Origin: Rahnella inusitata_A
GTDB lineage: Bacteria; Pseudomonadota; Gammaproteobacteria; Enterobacterales; Enterobacteriaceae
Length of the DNA: 64,000 bases
Assembly: GCF_965118895.1 (NCBI RefSeq)
Contig: NZ_CBCPJJ010000008.1
Location: 310,001 to 374,000, forward strand
Reading direction: 5' to 3'
Shown: piece after piece, positions 52,482-60,366 of the stretch
Numbering within the stretch: position 1 is the first letter of the stretch
How the letters are laid out: every line of letters starts with the position of its first letter
Notes under the pieces: generated by a model
What the model was told of the DNA's origin: nothing
The model's input: only the letters and a program-made list of their open reading frames with translations
The model's database searches: none
Made by a program: the position numbers and the translations under genes

Positions 52482-53492
52482 TTACGCTGATTTCACTTCT
52501 TCTTTCTTCACCTGTAACGCCGCTTCTTCCCGCGCCACACGCTTAGCGTAACGCGACGCCAGCACCGCACAGACCATCAGCTGGATCTGATGGAAAATCA
52601 TCAGCGGTAACACCATCGCGCCGACGGCCGCCGCAGGGAACAACACGTTTGCCATCGGAATACCGTTCGCCAGACTTTTCTTCGAACCGCAGAAGACAAT
52701 GGTGATTTCATCTTTAGTATTGAAACCAAACAGCCGCGCCACAAACGTATTAATAATCAGCACGATGGTCAGCAACACAATCGAACAGCCCAGCACCGCC
52801 AACAGCTGCCAGCCGTCGATCTGATGCCAGATACCTTCGACTACTGCGGCGCTGAACGCCACGTATACCACCAGCAGAATCGAAGAGCGGTCAGTGACGT
52901 TGACGATTTTCTTGTGGCGCTGCACCCAGCCGCCAATCAGCGGACGGCACAGATGCCCGATAATAAACGGCACCATCAGTTGCAGAACGATGGATCCGAT
53001 AGCGTGGAGTGTGTCAGTGGTGCCACCCTGCGTGTGCATCAGCAGGCCGACCAGCACCGGCGAAAGGAAAACACCGAGGATGCTGGAGGCGGACGCGCTG
53101 CAAATCGCCGCCGGAATATTTCCGCCCGCAACCGACGTATAGGCGATAGCCGACTGCACGGTGGCAGGCAGCGCACAAAGATACAGAAACCCGTAATACA
53201 GCGTCGGTGTCAGAATCCCGACCGGCACCAGCCATTTCATGCCCAGCCCCAGCAGCGGGAACAGCGCAAAGGTGCTGAGAAATACCACCACGTGCAAACG
53301 CCAGTGGCTGATCCCCGCCATAATCGCTTCACGCGACAGCTTCGCGCCGTGCATAAAGAACAGCAGCGCGATAGCAAAGGTGGTCAGATGCTCGAAGACA
53401 GTCTTGTAAATCCCTTCACAGGGAAAGAACGATGCAAGCACCACCACGCAGATCAGAATCAGCAAAAACTTATCAATCTTTAACCAGGACAT
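52482..53492 (-). CDS. Bile acid:sodium symporter family protein (YfeH-like)
   Basis: A 336-residue membrane protein with about ten helices of the BASS/SBF-like family, similar to E. coli YfeH and yeast Rch1. Motifs include 'LFFMHGAKLSREAI', 'LPATVQSAIAYTSVAGGN', 'SASSILGVFLSPVLVG' and 'VFCGSKKSLANGIPMANVLF'. The role in bacteria is not settled. The C-terminal tail is charged (KKEEVKSA). A good AAGGAAGG ribosome site precedes the ATG. It is inserted between add and ydgJ, which are adjacent in E. coli. Confidence 0.85.
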   Translation of the reverse strand: MSWLKIDKFLLILICVVVLASFFPCEGIYKTVFEHLTTFAIALLFFMHGAKLSREAIMAGISHWRLHVVVFLSTFALFPLLGLGMKWLVPVGILTPTLYYGFLYLCALPATVQSAIAYTSVAGGNIPAAICSASASSILGVFLSPVLVGLLMHTQGGTTDTLHAIGSIVLQLMVPFIIGHLCRPLIGGWVQRHKKIVNVTDRSSILLVVYVAFSAAVVEGIWHQIDGWQLLAVLGCSIVLLTIVLIINTFVARLFGFNTKDEITIVFCGSKKSLANGIPMANVLFPAAAVGAMVLPLMIFHQIQLMVCAVLASRYAKRVAREEAALQVKKEEVKSA

Positions 53493-53540
53493 GAACCTTC
53501 CTTGCCATATAAACAGGTAGTGAAAAAGTATAGCGGTGAC

Positions 53541-54584
53541 TTATTTTTTGACGTCCAGCGTCGCCCGCTGTTCTGAAGACTGCATGCCCAGTTCGATCAT
53601 TTCCATTACGCGGATTGCATCCGCCGCCGGAACCGGGTTTTCGCCCTGTCCGTTAATTGCATCACGCACACCGGCATAATAAGCAGGATAGTTGCCGGGC
53701 AGCGTCAGCAGCGATTTTTCTGCCAGCACACCGTCGTGGCTCAGCGTCACGACACCGTCGCGCATGTCGTAACCCCAGTCGGTCTGCGGCAAACGCTCAC
53801 CGGCTTTCAGACGATCTTCCTGCGGATCCAGCCCGAATTTCACGTAGCTGCCCTTTTCCCCCTGCACGATAAAGCGCGCCGTTTCCGCCACGGCATATAC
53901 GGTGCTGTGCAGTACAACGCGACGACGCGGATAGGTCAGCACGGCATTGAAGTAATCCACCGCTTTGCCGCCGGGACGCAGCACTGCCAGATCGGCCTGC
54001 AAAGTGTCCGGCGTACCGAACAGCTGCAATGCCTGATCAAGCAGATGCGACCCTAAGTCATACCAGATACCGCTGCCCTGCGCCGCGCTCTCACGCCAGC
54101 GTTCCAGCACCTGCGGTTTGTAGCGATCATAATGGGATTCGAAATAGACGATATCGCCCAGCGACCCTTCGTTGATCAGCGTTTTAACGGTCAGAAAATC
54201 GGAGTCCCAGCGGCGGTTGTGGAACACCGAAAGAACTTTACCTTGCGCCTGTGCCAGCGCGTCCAGCTCGCGGGCTTCTTCCAGGGTCACGGTGAAAGGC
54301 TTATCAACGATGACGTGTTTACCTGCTTCCAGCGCCAGTTTAGCCAGCGGGAAATGGGTGGTGTTAGGTGTAGGGATGACGACCAAATCGATGGAAGGAT
54401 CGGCAAAGATTTTCTCAGGTGAATCGACCACCGTGACGTTCGGCCAGTCAGCATGGACTTTACCGGCATCGCTGCTGGATACCGCTGCAAGCTCTAGCCC
54501 CGGCGTACCGTCGATCAGAGGTGAATGGAAGGTTTTGCTGGCGAAGCCATAACCGATGAGGCCAACTCGAAGGGATTGGGTCAT
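53541..54584 (-). CDS. ydgJ: Gfo/Idh/MocA-family oxidoreductase YdgJ
   Basis: A 347-residue oxidoreductase (E. coli YdgJ 346) with an N-terminal Rossmann domain ('GLIGYGFASKTFHSPLI') and a C-terminal alpha-beta domain. The family active-site motif 'DKPFTVTLEEA' holds the conserved EKP-like Lys, and 'WYDLGSHLLDQAL' the conserved His. The natural substrate is unknown. Its upstream region is occupied by copy B of the dispersed repeat. Confidence 0.92.
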   Translation of the reverse strand: MTQSLRVGLIGYGFASKTFHSPLIDGTPGLELAAVSSSDAGKVHADWPNVTVVDSPEKIFADPSIDLVVIPTPNTTHFPLAKLALEAGKHVIVDKPFTVTLEEARELDALAQAQGKVLSVFHNRRWDSDFLTVKTLINEGSLGDIVYFESHYDRYKPQVLERWRESAAQGSGIWYDLGSHLLDQALQLFGTPDTLQADLAVLRPGGKAVDYFNAVLTYPRRRVVLHSTVYAVAETARFIVQGEKGSYVKFGLDPQEDRLKAGERLPQTDWGYDMRDGVVTLSHDGVLAEKSLLTLPGNYPAYYAGVRDAINGQGENPVPAADAIRVMEMIELGMQSSEQRATLDVKK

Positions 54585-54690
54585 GATGATTTCCTGTGAT
54601 TTTTAACGGTCTTGCCCGTCAGGACGCTATTGGTTTGATTTGACACTAGCTTAGGGAGTGGGACAAGGGAAAAAATAGAATTTTATTTTT

Positions 54691-55085
54691 GCAGATGCCG
54701 CTGTAACGATGGACATGTTCTGTTACTTCCGCGTGTGGCGCAAAACCCTGTCGATCCGTTCAGCTGGATTTTTGATCGCACCATCTCGCCTTTTTTCAAA
54801 TGATCCTGAGCGGGTGAAGTTGTGACCTAAGAAGCCTGTGGCCGCGTTCAAAAATCACGCCGAGGAAGAGGTGGAAAACCGCGCACATGTTTGCGCGGGT
54901 TGTAACCCGCCCCGAGGGAACAGCGCAGCGGCGGATTTTGCGGCAATAGGAGGAGTTTCTGAAACATAGCCCGTTTGCATGGCACATGTTTTAAAGAGCC
55001 GGAGATTCTTAAGAGGCGCGGCGACAGGCGCCTCTTAAGGCCGGTTTGGGTGGCAACCCAAGGTCTTGACCTTAAAGTCGAAGCC
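54691..55085 (+). repeat. Dispersed structured repeat, copy B (internally shortened)
   Basis: A non-coding copy of about 395 bp between ydgJ and araC. It has the same left edge (GCAGATGCCGCTG) and the same right part as copy A, but lacks the segment equal to about 46460-46640 of copy A, with the tandem units and the 11-bp hairpin, and also the second hairpin. Its last hairpin, CTTAAGAGGCGC and GCGCCTCTTAAG (55008-55019, 55028-55039), differs from that of copy A at three positions on each side that still pair. Confidence 0.88.
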
Positions 55086-55151
55086 GAAACCGAAATTGGA
55101 AACCGCCACCGCAGGCGGTCTCCTGCAAAAAAATTTCAGCCTTTGCAAAGC

Positions 55152-56075
55152 CTAAAAATGATATGCAATAGCATTATCCGCCGGTGCCTTATACGGTTTT
55201 GCCGGGTAGTTGATCTCCACGCTGCGGCGACGAAAATCACTCGGGCTTACGCCAACCCGCTTGCGGAATACCCGCGAGAAATACAGCTGATCGTCATAGC
55301 CTACGACGCGGCCAATGGTCGCAATCGACTCCTGCGTGGTTTGTAAGAGCAACTTAGCGCGGATGACTCGCTGATCTTCACGCCAGCGCAGAATATTGAT
55401 CCCCACCTGTTCCCGGAATAAATGCGCCAGACGCGACGGCGACAGGCAGACGTGGCGGGCGACTTCGTCGATGCGCAACTCTCCGGCGAGATTACCGGTG
55501 ATGAACTGACAGGCTTCGATAACGCGCGGATCCATAATTTTTTGCGGGCTCTGCGGGTCTTCTTCCATAGCGCGCAGCAACAGACGCTCCAGCAGATTCA
55601 TCCCTAATTCTTCGCAGAAACGACGCCCTGACTTCTGCGTTTGCTCGATGTTGGCGAACAGACGGTCGAATTCCAGCAGCAGCGTATTGTTGGGCAGCGA
55701 AAGACGCCCCACGTCGCGGGTTTTAGTGTGCCATTCCAGCCAGTCGGCCCAGTAGGCGCGCGGGCGGAAATACACCCAGCGGTGATACCAGCAATCGCTG
55801 TTGGCGGAACGGCTGTAGAGATGACGCGCTTTAGGCGGGAACAGTAATAAGTCGCCGGGATTGCAGTAAAAGGTATCCTCGCCGTCAAATACTTTGCCCT
55901 GACCTTTAACCGTCAGGTTGAGGATAAACCCTTTCATGCCACCCGGACGATCAATAGCGAAATCCAGCGGCCCGTCAGCGAGGATCGGAGTCATTCCGGC
56001 GACCAGATAGGCATTGAAACTGTAACCCGGTAACAGCGGATTTTGCTGCTGATCCTGAATCATGCGGTGGTACAT
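55152..56075 (-). CDS. araC: Arabinose operon regulator AraC
   Basis: A 307-residue AraC (E. coli 292). The N-terminal cupin domain (about 15-170) binds arabinose and dimerises; the two C-terminal helix-turn-helix motifs are in 'RIDEVARHVCLSPSRLAHLFREQVG' and 'ESIATIGRVVGYDDQLYFSRVFRKRVGVSPSDFRR' in parts. It has a strong AGGAGG. Unlike in E. coli, araC is not next to araB: it lies after araFGH on the same strand, with its own 165-bp upstream gap. Confidence 0.95.
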   Translation of the reverse strand: MYHRMIQDQQQNPLLPGYSFNAYLVAGMTPILADGPLDFAIDRPGGMKGFILNLTVKGQGKVFDGEDTFYCNPGDLLLFPPKARHLYSRSANSDCWYHRWVYFRPRAYWADWLEWHTKTRDVGRLSLPNNTLLLEFDRLFANIEQTQKSGRRFCEELGMNLLERLLLRAMEEDPQSPQKIMDPRVIEACQFITGNLAGELRIDEVARHVCLSPSRLAHLFREQVGINILRWREDQRVIRAKLLLQTTQESIATIGRVVGYDDQLYFSRVFRKRVGVSPSDFRRRSVEINYPAKPYKAPADNAIAYHF

Positions 56076-56181
56076 CGAACCTCCTGAAACATCACGTAGC
56101 TATGGACTTTTCATCTATTCTAACCATCAGTGAAAACGCTGCCAGCAAACGTTACAAAATTGTGAACAACCACGCGCTTTT

Positions 56182-56215
56182 ACGGCATTTAACCTGTCAA
56201 AGCGTTAAATGCCGT
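56182..56215. other. Hairpin between araH and araC
   Basis: Perfect 12-bp inverted repeat ACGGCATTTAAC (56182-56193) and GTTAAATGCCGT (56204-56215), 10-base loop. It lacks a T run on either side. It may block read-through from araH or protect its mRNA end; an operator for araC is also possible. Confidence 0.55.
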
Positions 56216-56240
56216 GTGAAAGCGTTATCACTAAACAGGG

Positions 56241-57245
56241 TTAAACGGTCTTTTTAGCTTTCTGTTTGTAACGGTCGAAGATAACCGCCGCCAGCAGGAT
56301 CAAGCCACGCACCACGTATTGCGAGAAGGGAGAAATGTTCAGCAGGTTCATGGCGTTTTCAACCGTACCCAAAATCAGGATACCGGAAACCACATAGGAA
56401 ATTTTGCCGATACCGCCCTTCAGAGACACCCCACCCAGCACGCAGGCGGAAATGACAATCAGCTCAAAGCCCAGCGAGGTCATCGGCTGGCCGCTGGTCA
56501 TACGCGATGCCAGAATGATCCCCGCCGCCGCCGACACCAGCCCGGACAGCATAAAGATGATGATTTTGGTTCGCACTACCGGCACACCGGCCAGACGCGC
56601 CGCATCCTCGTTACCGCCGATCGCCAGCGTGTTGCGCCCGAAGGTGGTTTTGTTTAGCAGCAGCCCGAAGATAATCAGGCAGCCGACCGTCAGCCAGATC
56701 GGCGCAGGCAGACCGAACCAGTTCGCATAGCCGAGGGCGAAGAAACGCTCGTCCTCGATGCCCACCGCTTTACCGTCGGAAATGATGTACGCCAGACCAC
56801 GCACAATCTGCATGGTGGCCAGGGTGGTGATCAGCGCATTGATTTTCAGACGGGCGATCACGAAACCGTTGAGCAAACCGGTCAGCATCCCCAGCACCAG
56901 ACCGGCACCCACACCAATCCACAGGCTTTCGGTCATGTTAATGACTACCGCCGTGGTGACGCCCGCACAGGCAATGACTGAGGCGACGGACAAGTCAAAG
57001 TCGCCGGACGCCAGGCAGAACAACATCCCGCAGGCGACCATCCCGGACATCGAAATCGCCAGCCCAAGACCTTTCATGTTGATGAAAGAACTGAAGTTCG
57101 GCACGAAAATACTACAGGCAATAAACAGTACGGCGAATACTACTAACATGCCGTAGCTGTCCCAGATACGCATCAGGCCCTGTCCGCCGCGCGAAGCGGC
57201 TGAAGGTTGATCCGGTTTGGCGGAATTGGTTGTCATACTGGACAT
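56241..57245 (-). CDS. araH: L-arabinose ABC transporter permease AraH
   Basis: A 334-residue permease (E. coli 328) of the RbsC type with about ten helices ('GLGLAISMSGMVACGMLFCLASGDFDLSVASV' in parts). It forms the channel of the AraFGH high-affinity arabinose importer. The ATG at 57245 has GGAG ten bases upstream; a second in-frame ATG lies at 57236. It lies 17 bp after araG. Confidence 0.95.
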   Translation of the reverse strand: MSSMTTNSAKPDQPSAASRGGQGLMRIWDSYGMLVVFAVLFIACSIFVPNFSSFINMKGLGLAISMSGMVACGMLFCLASGDFDLSVASVIACAGVTTAVVINMTESLWIGVGAGLVLGMLTGLLNGFVIARLKINALITTLATMQIVRGLAYIISDGKAVGIEDERFFALGYANWFGLPAPIWLTVGCLIIFGLLLNKTTFGRNTLAIGGNEDAARLAGVPVVRTKIIIFMLSGLVSAAAGIILASRMTSGQPMTSLGFELIVISACVLGGVSLKGGIGKISYVVSGILILGTVENAMNLLNISPFSQYVVRGLILLAAVIFDRYKQKAKKTV

Positions 57246-57262
57246 AATATTGTGCTCCTCAG

Positions 57263-58846
57263 TCAGGCAGCGTCAGGGGCAGAAGTCAGGTCCGGGGTAC
57301 GCAACATGGCGAGCCCCAGCGCTTTTTCTTCGGTGGCTTCATCATGGGACAGTTCGCCGGAGACAGCGCCTTCGCGCATCACGACAATTCTGTCCGCCAG
57401 ACCCAGCACTTCCGGTAAATCACTGGACGCAAACAGCACCGCAATGCCTTGTTTTGCCAGAGAGTAAATCACGTTGTAAATTTCATGCTTGGCGCCAACA
57501 TCGATCCCGCGCGTTGGTTCATCGAGCAAAATGACTTTCATGTCTTCCGACAACCAGCGCCCAAGAATGGCTTTTTGCTGGTTACCGCCGGAGAGATTCA
57601 TGATCAGTTGCTGATCGCTGGGGGTTTTGATGTTCAGCGCCTCGATGTGCTTGCGCGCATTTTTGGCTTCCCACGGGTTATTGATCAGGCACCCTGCAAA
57701 CACCGATTTACGGCGGGCGCTGATATTGATGTTGTCGCGAACCGAATGCACAGGAATGATGCCGTCAGCCTTGCGGTCTTCGGGGCAAAGCATGATGCCC
57801 TGCCGGATAGCGTCCGCCGGTTTACGGATGTTCATCACCACGCCGTCGAGTCTGAGCGTGCCGCCGGTAATACGCGTGCCGCCAAATAATCCTTTCATCA
57901 GTTCGCTGCGCCCTGCGCCCACCAGCCCGAACAGGCCGACGATTTCCCCCTGACGCACCGTCAGGCTGATTGGCGTTCTAACACCGGGTGCTTTAACGTT
58001 CTCCAGCGCCAGTCGGACGTCACCGTGCGGACGCGGCGAGTAACCGTAAATATCATCCAGATTACGGCCCACCATTGCCTGCACCAGCTTGCTGTTATCC
58101 ACCTGAGTCATATCGTCGAAGGTACGCACATAACGGCCATCCTTGAACACCGTGACAGCGTCACTTAACGCGAAAATTTCTTCCATGCGGTGCGAGACAT
58201 ATAAAATCACCCGCCCTTCAGCACGCAGCTCACGGATAACCCTGAACAGCTGCTCGATTTCACGGGCAGACAGCGAACTGGTCGGCTCATCGAAGGCAAT
58301 AATTTTGGCATTGCGCGCCAGTGCCTTAGCAATTTCAACCATCTGCCACTGGCCGATGGAGAGATACTTGAGCGGCGTATCGGGGTTGATATCAAGCCCG
58401 AGATGCTCAAGCTGAATTTTGGCCTCATAGCGCAGCAGCTTACGGTTCACGAAACCGTGTTTGCTCGGCAACTGCCCGAGGTAGATGTTTTCTGCCACCG
58501 TCATTTCCGGTACCAGATGTAATTCCTGATAGATAATCGCCACGCCCGCATCGAGTGCGTCAGTCGTTTTATTGAAACTGACCGGCTGGCCTTTGATGTG
58601 AATAACGCCCTGTGAGGGCTGATAGTTCCCGCTGAGGATCTTCAACAGCGTGGATTTTCCCGCGCCGTTTTCGCCCATCAGTGCGTGGATTTGCCCGGCA
58701 TAACAATTGAAAGAAATCCCGTCGAGCGCTTTCACGCCGGGGAAAACTTTGCCAATGTCATGGAATTCCAGATACGGCATGGCCGCATCAAACTCCGTCA
58801 GCGACGGTTTCAGCAAAGGCGTCTTGTTTAAAGATTGCTGAGTCAT
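57263..58846 (-). CDS. araG: L-arabinose ABC transporter ATPase AraG
   Basis: A 527-residue double ATPase (E. coli 504). First domain: Walker A 'GENGAGKST', signature 'LSIGQWQMVEIAKAL', Walker B 'IIAFDEPTSSLS'. Second domain: degenerate 'GLVGAGRSE', signature 'LSGGNQQKAILGRWL', 'VILLDEPTRGIDVG'. The start at 58846 (MTQQSLNKTP) was chosen because an upstream extension runs through the intergenic hairpin; it still leaves about 20 extra residues relative to E. coli. Confidence 0.95.
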   Translation of the reverse strand: MTQQSLNKTPLLKPSLTEFDAAMPYLEFHDIGKVFPGVKALDGISFNCYAGQIHALMGENGAGKSTLLKILSGNYQPSQGVIHIKGQPVSFNKTTDALDAGVAIIYQELHLVPEMTVAENIYLGQLPSKHGFVNRKLLRYEAKIQLEHLGLDINPDTPLKYLSIGQWQMVEIAKALARNAKIIAFDEPTSSLSAREIEQLFRVIRELRAEGRVILYVSHRMEEIFALSDAVTVFKDGRYVRTFDDMTQVDNSKLVQAMVGRNLDDIYGYSPRPHGDVRLALENVKAPGVRTPISLTVRQGEIVGLFGLVGAGRSELMKGLFGGTRITGGTLRLDGVVMNIRKPADAIRQGIMLCPEDRKADGIIPVHSVRDNINISARRKSVFAGCLINNPWEAKNARKHIEALNIKTPSDQQLIMNLSGGNQQKAILGRWLSEDMKVILLDEPTRGIDVGAKHEIYNVIYSLAKQGIAVLFASSDLPEVLGLADRIVVMREGAVSGELSHDEATEEKALGLAMLRTPDLTSAPDAA

Positions 58847-58885
58847 AGTGGCTACCTGGAAGATAAGTGAAAGGGTCAGACTCGC

Positions 58886-58938
58886 TGCTGCACCACAGAA
58901 AACAGTCGAATGTCTTAACCGTCGTCCGTGGTGCAGCA
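58886..58938 (-). other. Hairpin between araF and araG
   Basis: TGCTGCACCAC (58886-58896) and GTGGTGCAGCA (58928-58938) form a perfect 11-bp stem around a 31-base loop. Such structures after a binding-protein gene usually stabilise its mRNA, so AraF would be made in excess over AraG and AraH. Confidence 0.65.
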
Positions 58939-58962
58939 ACTCAATTCAGATCAGGCAAAAAA

Positions 58963-59949
58963 TTACATTAAGCCTTTCTTCTTGAGCTCTTCTTTAAAGT
59001 TGTCACGGGTGATCAGCACCACGTCAGTCACTTCGGTGAATTTCGGTGGTTCAACGCCTTTGGTGACCCATTCATTCAGCATCTGGATACTTTTGTAACC
59101 GTGGATATCCGGGCTAGGTAACAGGGAACCGTAGAAACCGGTTTGCGCGCTTTTGGACAGCTCATTCACCGCATCCACACCGTTGATGCCGATGCCGATG
59201 ACGTTAGCCGCTTTAAAGCCCTGACCTTCCGTTGCACGCACGCCACCGAGCACGGTGTTATCGTTCATGCCGATGATCAGCCAGTTTTTCACTTCAGGAT
59301 GTTGCACTAACAGCGAGTTACCGGCATCGAGTGCGCCAGGAATATCGTTAGATTTGGTCGGCACTTTGTAAATTTGTTTTTCCGGGAAACCGGCCGCTTT
59401 CAGCGCGTCCATTGAACCGGAGGTGCGGCGACGAGCGGTATCCAGCTCGTCAGCGGTGATGGCCATCACGCCAGTTTCAGCCGGTTTCCAGCCGCGTTTT
59501 TGCATTTCTTTGTACAGTTCCTGCCCCTGACGTTCGCCGATTTTGGTCGCGGCCATCATCACTAATGGCACTTCTTCCATCGGTTTGCCTTTGGCATTCA
59601 CAAACTGGTCATCCACCTGAATAACTTTCATGTCATAGCTGCGGGCTTTCGCCATGATGGCAGGTCCCAGACGCGGATCCGGCGTACAGATAACAAATCC
59701 TTTCGCACCGTTCGCCGCCAGGCTGTCGATCGCGTTCAGCGTTTTTTCGCCATCCGGCACGGCGATTTTAATCACCTCGAAGTTCATGTCCTTACCGGCT
59801 TTGTCCGCAAACCGCCATTCAGTCTGGAACCAGGGTTCTTCCGGCTGCTTAACCAGGAAGCCCAACTTTGGGTTCTCCGCTGCCATAGCTGAATGTGACA
59901 TAACGGCAGCTAATCCTACCGCCGCTAACGCCTTAGTGAATTTATGCAT
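58963..59949 (-). CDS. araF: L-arabinose-binding periplasmic protein AraF
   Basis: A 328-residue protein (E. coli 329) with a signal peptide (1-23, 'AAVGLAAVMSHSAMA'). It captures arabinose for AraGH. The sequence 'NPKLGFLVKQPEEPWFQTEWRFADKAG' (in parts), 'ICTPDPRLGPAIMAKA' and 'IGMNDNTVLGGVRATEGQG' match the E. coli protein. Divergent from araB; the AraC and CRP sites between serve both. Confidence 0.96.
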   Translation of the reverse strand: MHKFTKALAAVGLAAVMSHSAMAAENPKLGFLVKQPEEPWFQTEWRFADKAGKDMNFEVIKIAVPDGEKTLNAIDSLAANGAKGFVICTPDPRLGPAIMAKARSYDMKVIQVDDQFVNAKGKPMEEVPLVMMAATKIGERQGQELYKEMQKRGWKPAETGVMAITADELDTARRRTSGSMDALKAAGFPEKQIYKVPTKSNDIPGALDAGNSLLVQHPEVKNWLIIGMNDNTVLGGVRATEGQGFKAANVIGIGINGVDAVNELSKSAQTGFYGSLLPSPDIHGYKSIQMLNEWVTKGVEPPKFTEVTDVVLITRDNFKEELKKKGLM

Positions 59950-60169
59950 GATGTTCTCCGACCTTTTATTGTTGTTTCTCGCGATTCCGGCTTTAAACCT
60001 GATGAATTGCCGTTCGCATGAAAACGTTATCAGTAGCGTAAAGAGACAAAGTGAGAGTGCGGCGGTGCCCTGTATTCAGACGATCCACGCCACTCCCTCT
60101 TGTAAGACGCGTTAAGTTTTAGCCGTAAATTAGCCACGGAAGATAGAGCGCTATCACACGCCGGGAAAA

Positions 60170-60207
60170 CAGCAGGTTTGTGCATACATATAGCGAATTT
60201 AGCCAAA
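60170..60207 (+). promoter_or_regulatory. AraC half-site pair, O1-like
   Basis: CAGCAGGTTTGTGCATA (60170-60186) and TAGCGAATTTAGCCAAA (60191-60207) each match the E. coli araI1 17-mer at 12 of 17 positions. Their starts are 21 bp apart, the spacing of AraC direct half-sites. The pair lies upstream of the CRP site, as does O1. Confidence 0.7.
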
Positions 60208-60215
60208 CATTAACT

Positions 60216-60231
60216 TTTGACCAACCTCACA
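60216..60231. promoter_or_regulatory. CRP binding site candidate
   Basis: TTTGA-CCAACC-TCACA matches the CRP consensus TGTGA-N6-TCACA at nine of ten defined positions. It stands between the two AraC pairs, as in E. coli. Confidence 0.7.
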
Positions 60232-60244
60232 GAAACATCATGAG

Positions 60245-60282
60245 GAGCAGATTTGTGCATACTTCCAGCTAACGCCTCCTCA
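60245..60282 (+). promoter_or_regulatory. AraC half-site pair, I1-I2-like
   Basis: GAGCAGATTTGTGCATA (60245-60261) matches araI1 at 12 of 17 positions, and CAGCTAACGCCTCCTCA (60266-60282) is a weaker half-site resembling araI2 of E. coli at about 10 of 17. Starts are 21 bp apart. I1 repeats the 60170 site with one change in its AGCAGGTTTGTGCATAC core. Confidence 0.75.
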
Positions 60283-60308
60283 CTCCCGCTTTTACATCCT
60301 CCTACTGT
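60279..60308 (+). promoter_or_regulatory. araB promoter (pBAD-like)
   Basis: The -10 box TACTGT (60303-60308) is identical to that of E. coli pBAD and lies exactly 58 bp from the start of the I1-like site, as there. The -35 region (CTCACT, 60279-60284) is weak and overlaps the I2-like site, as expected for an AraC-activated promoter. Confidence 0.75.
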
Positions 60309-60366
60309 TAGAGCAATTCGATTCGCCGCCGTAATGACTACGGCAAACCTGAAGGAGTAAGAAAGA

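Larger units (their letters stand above)
59950..60366. promoter_or_regulatory. araF-araB divergent control region
   Basis: A 417-bp region between divergent operons. From left to right it has TTAGCC boxes near 60119-60134, an AraC half-site pair (60170-60207), a CRP site (60216-60231), a second AraC pair (60245-60282) and the araB promoter. The order is that of E. coli araO1 - CRP - araI - pBAD. The AGGAG of araB is at about 60353. Confidence 0.8.
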
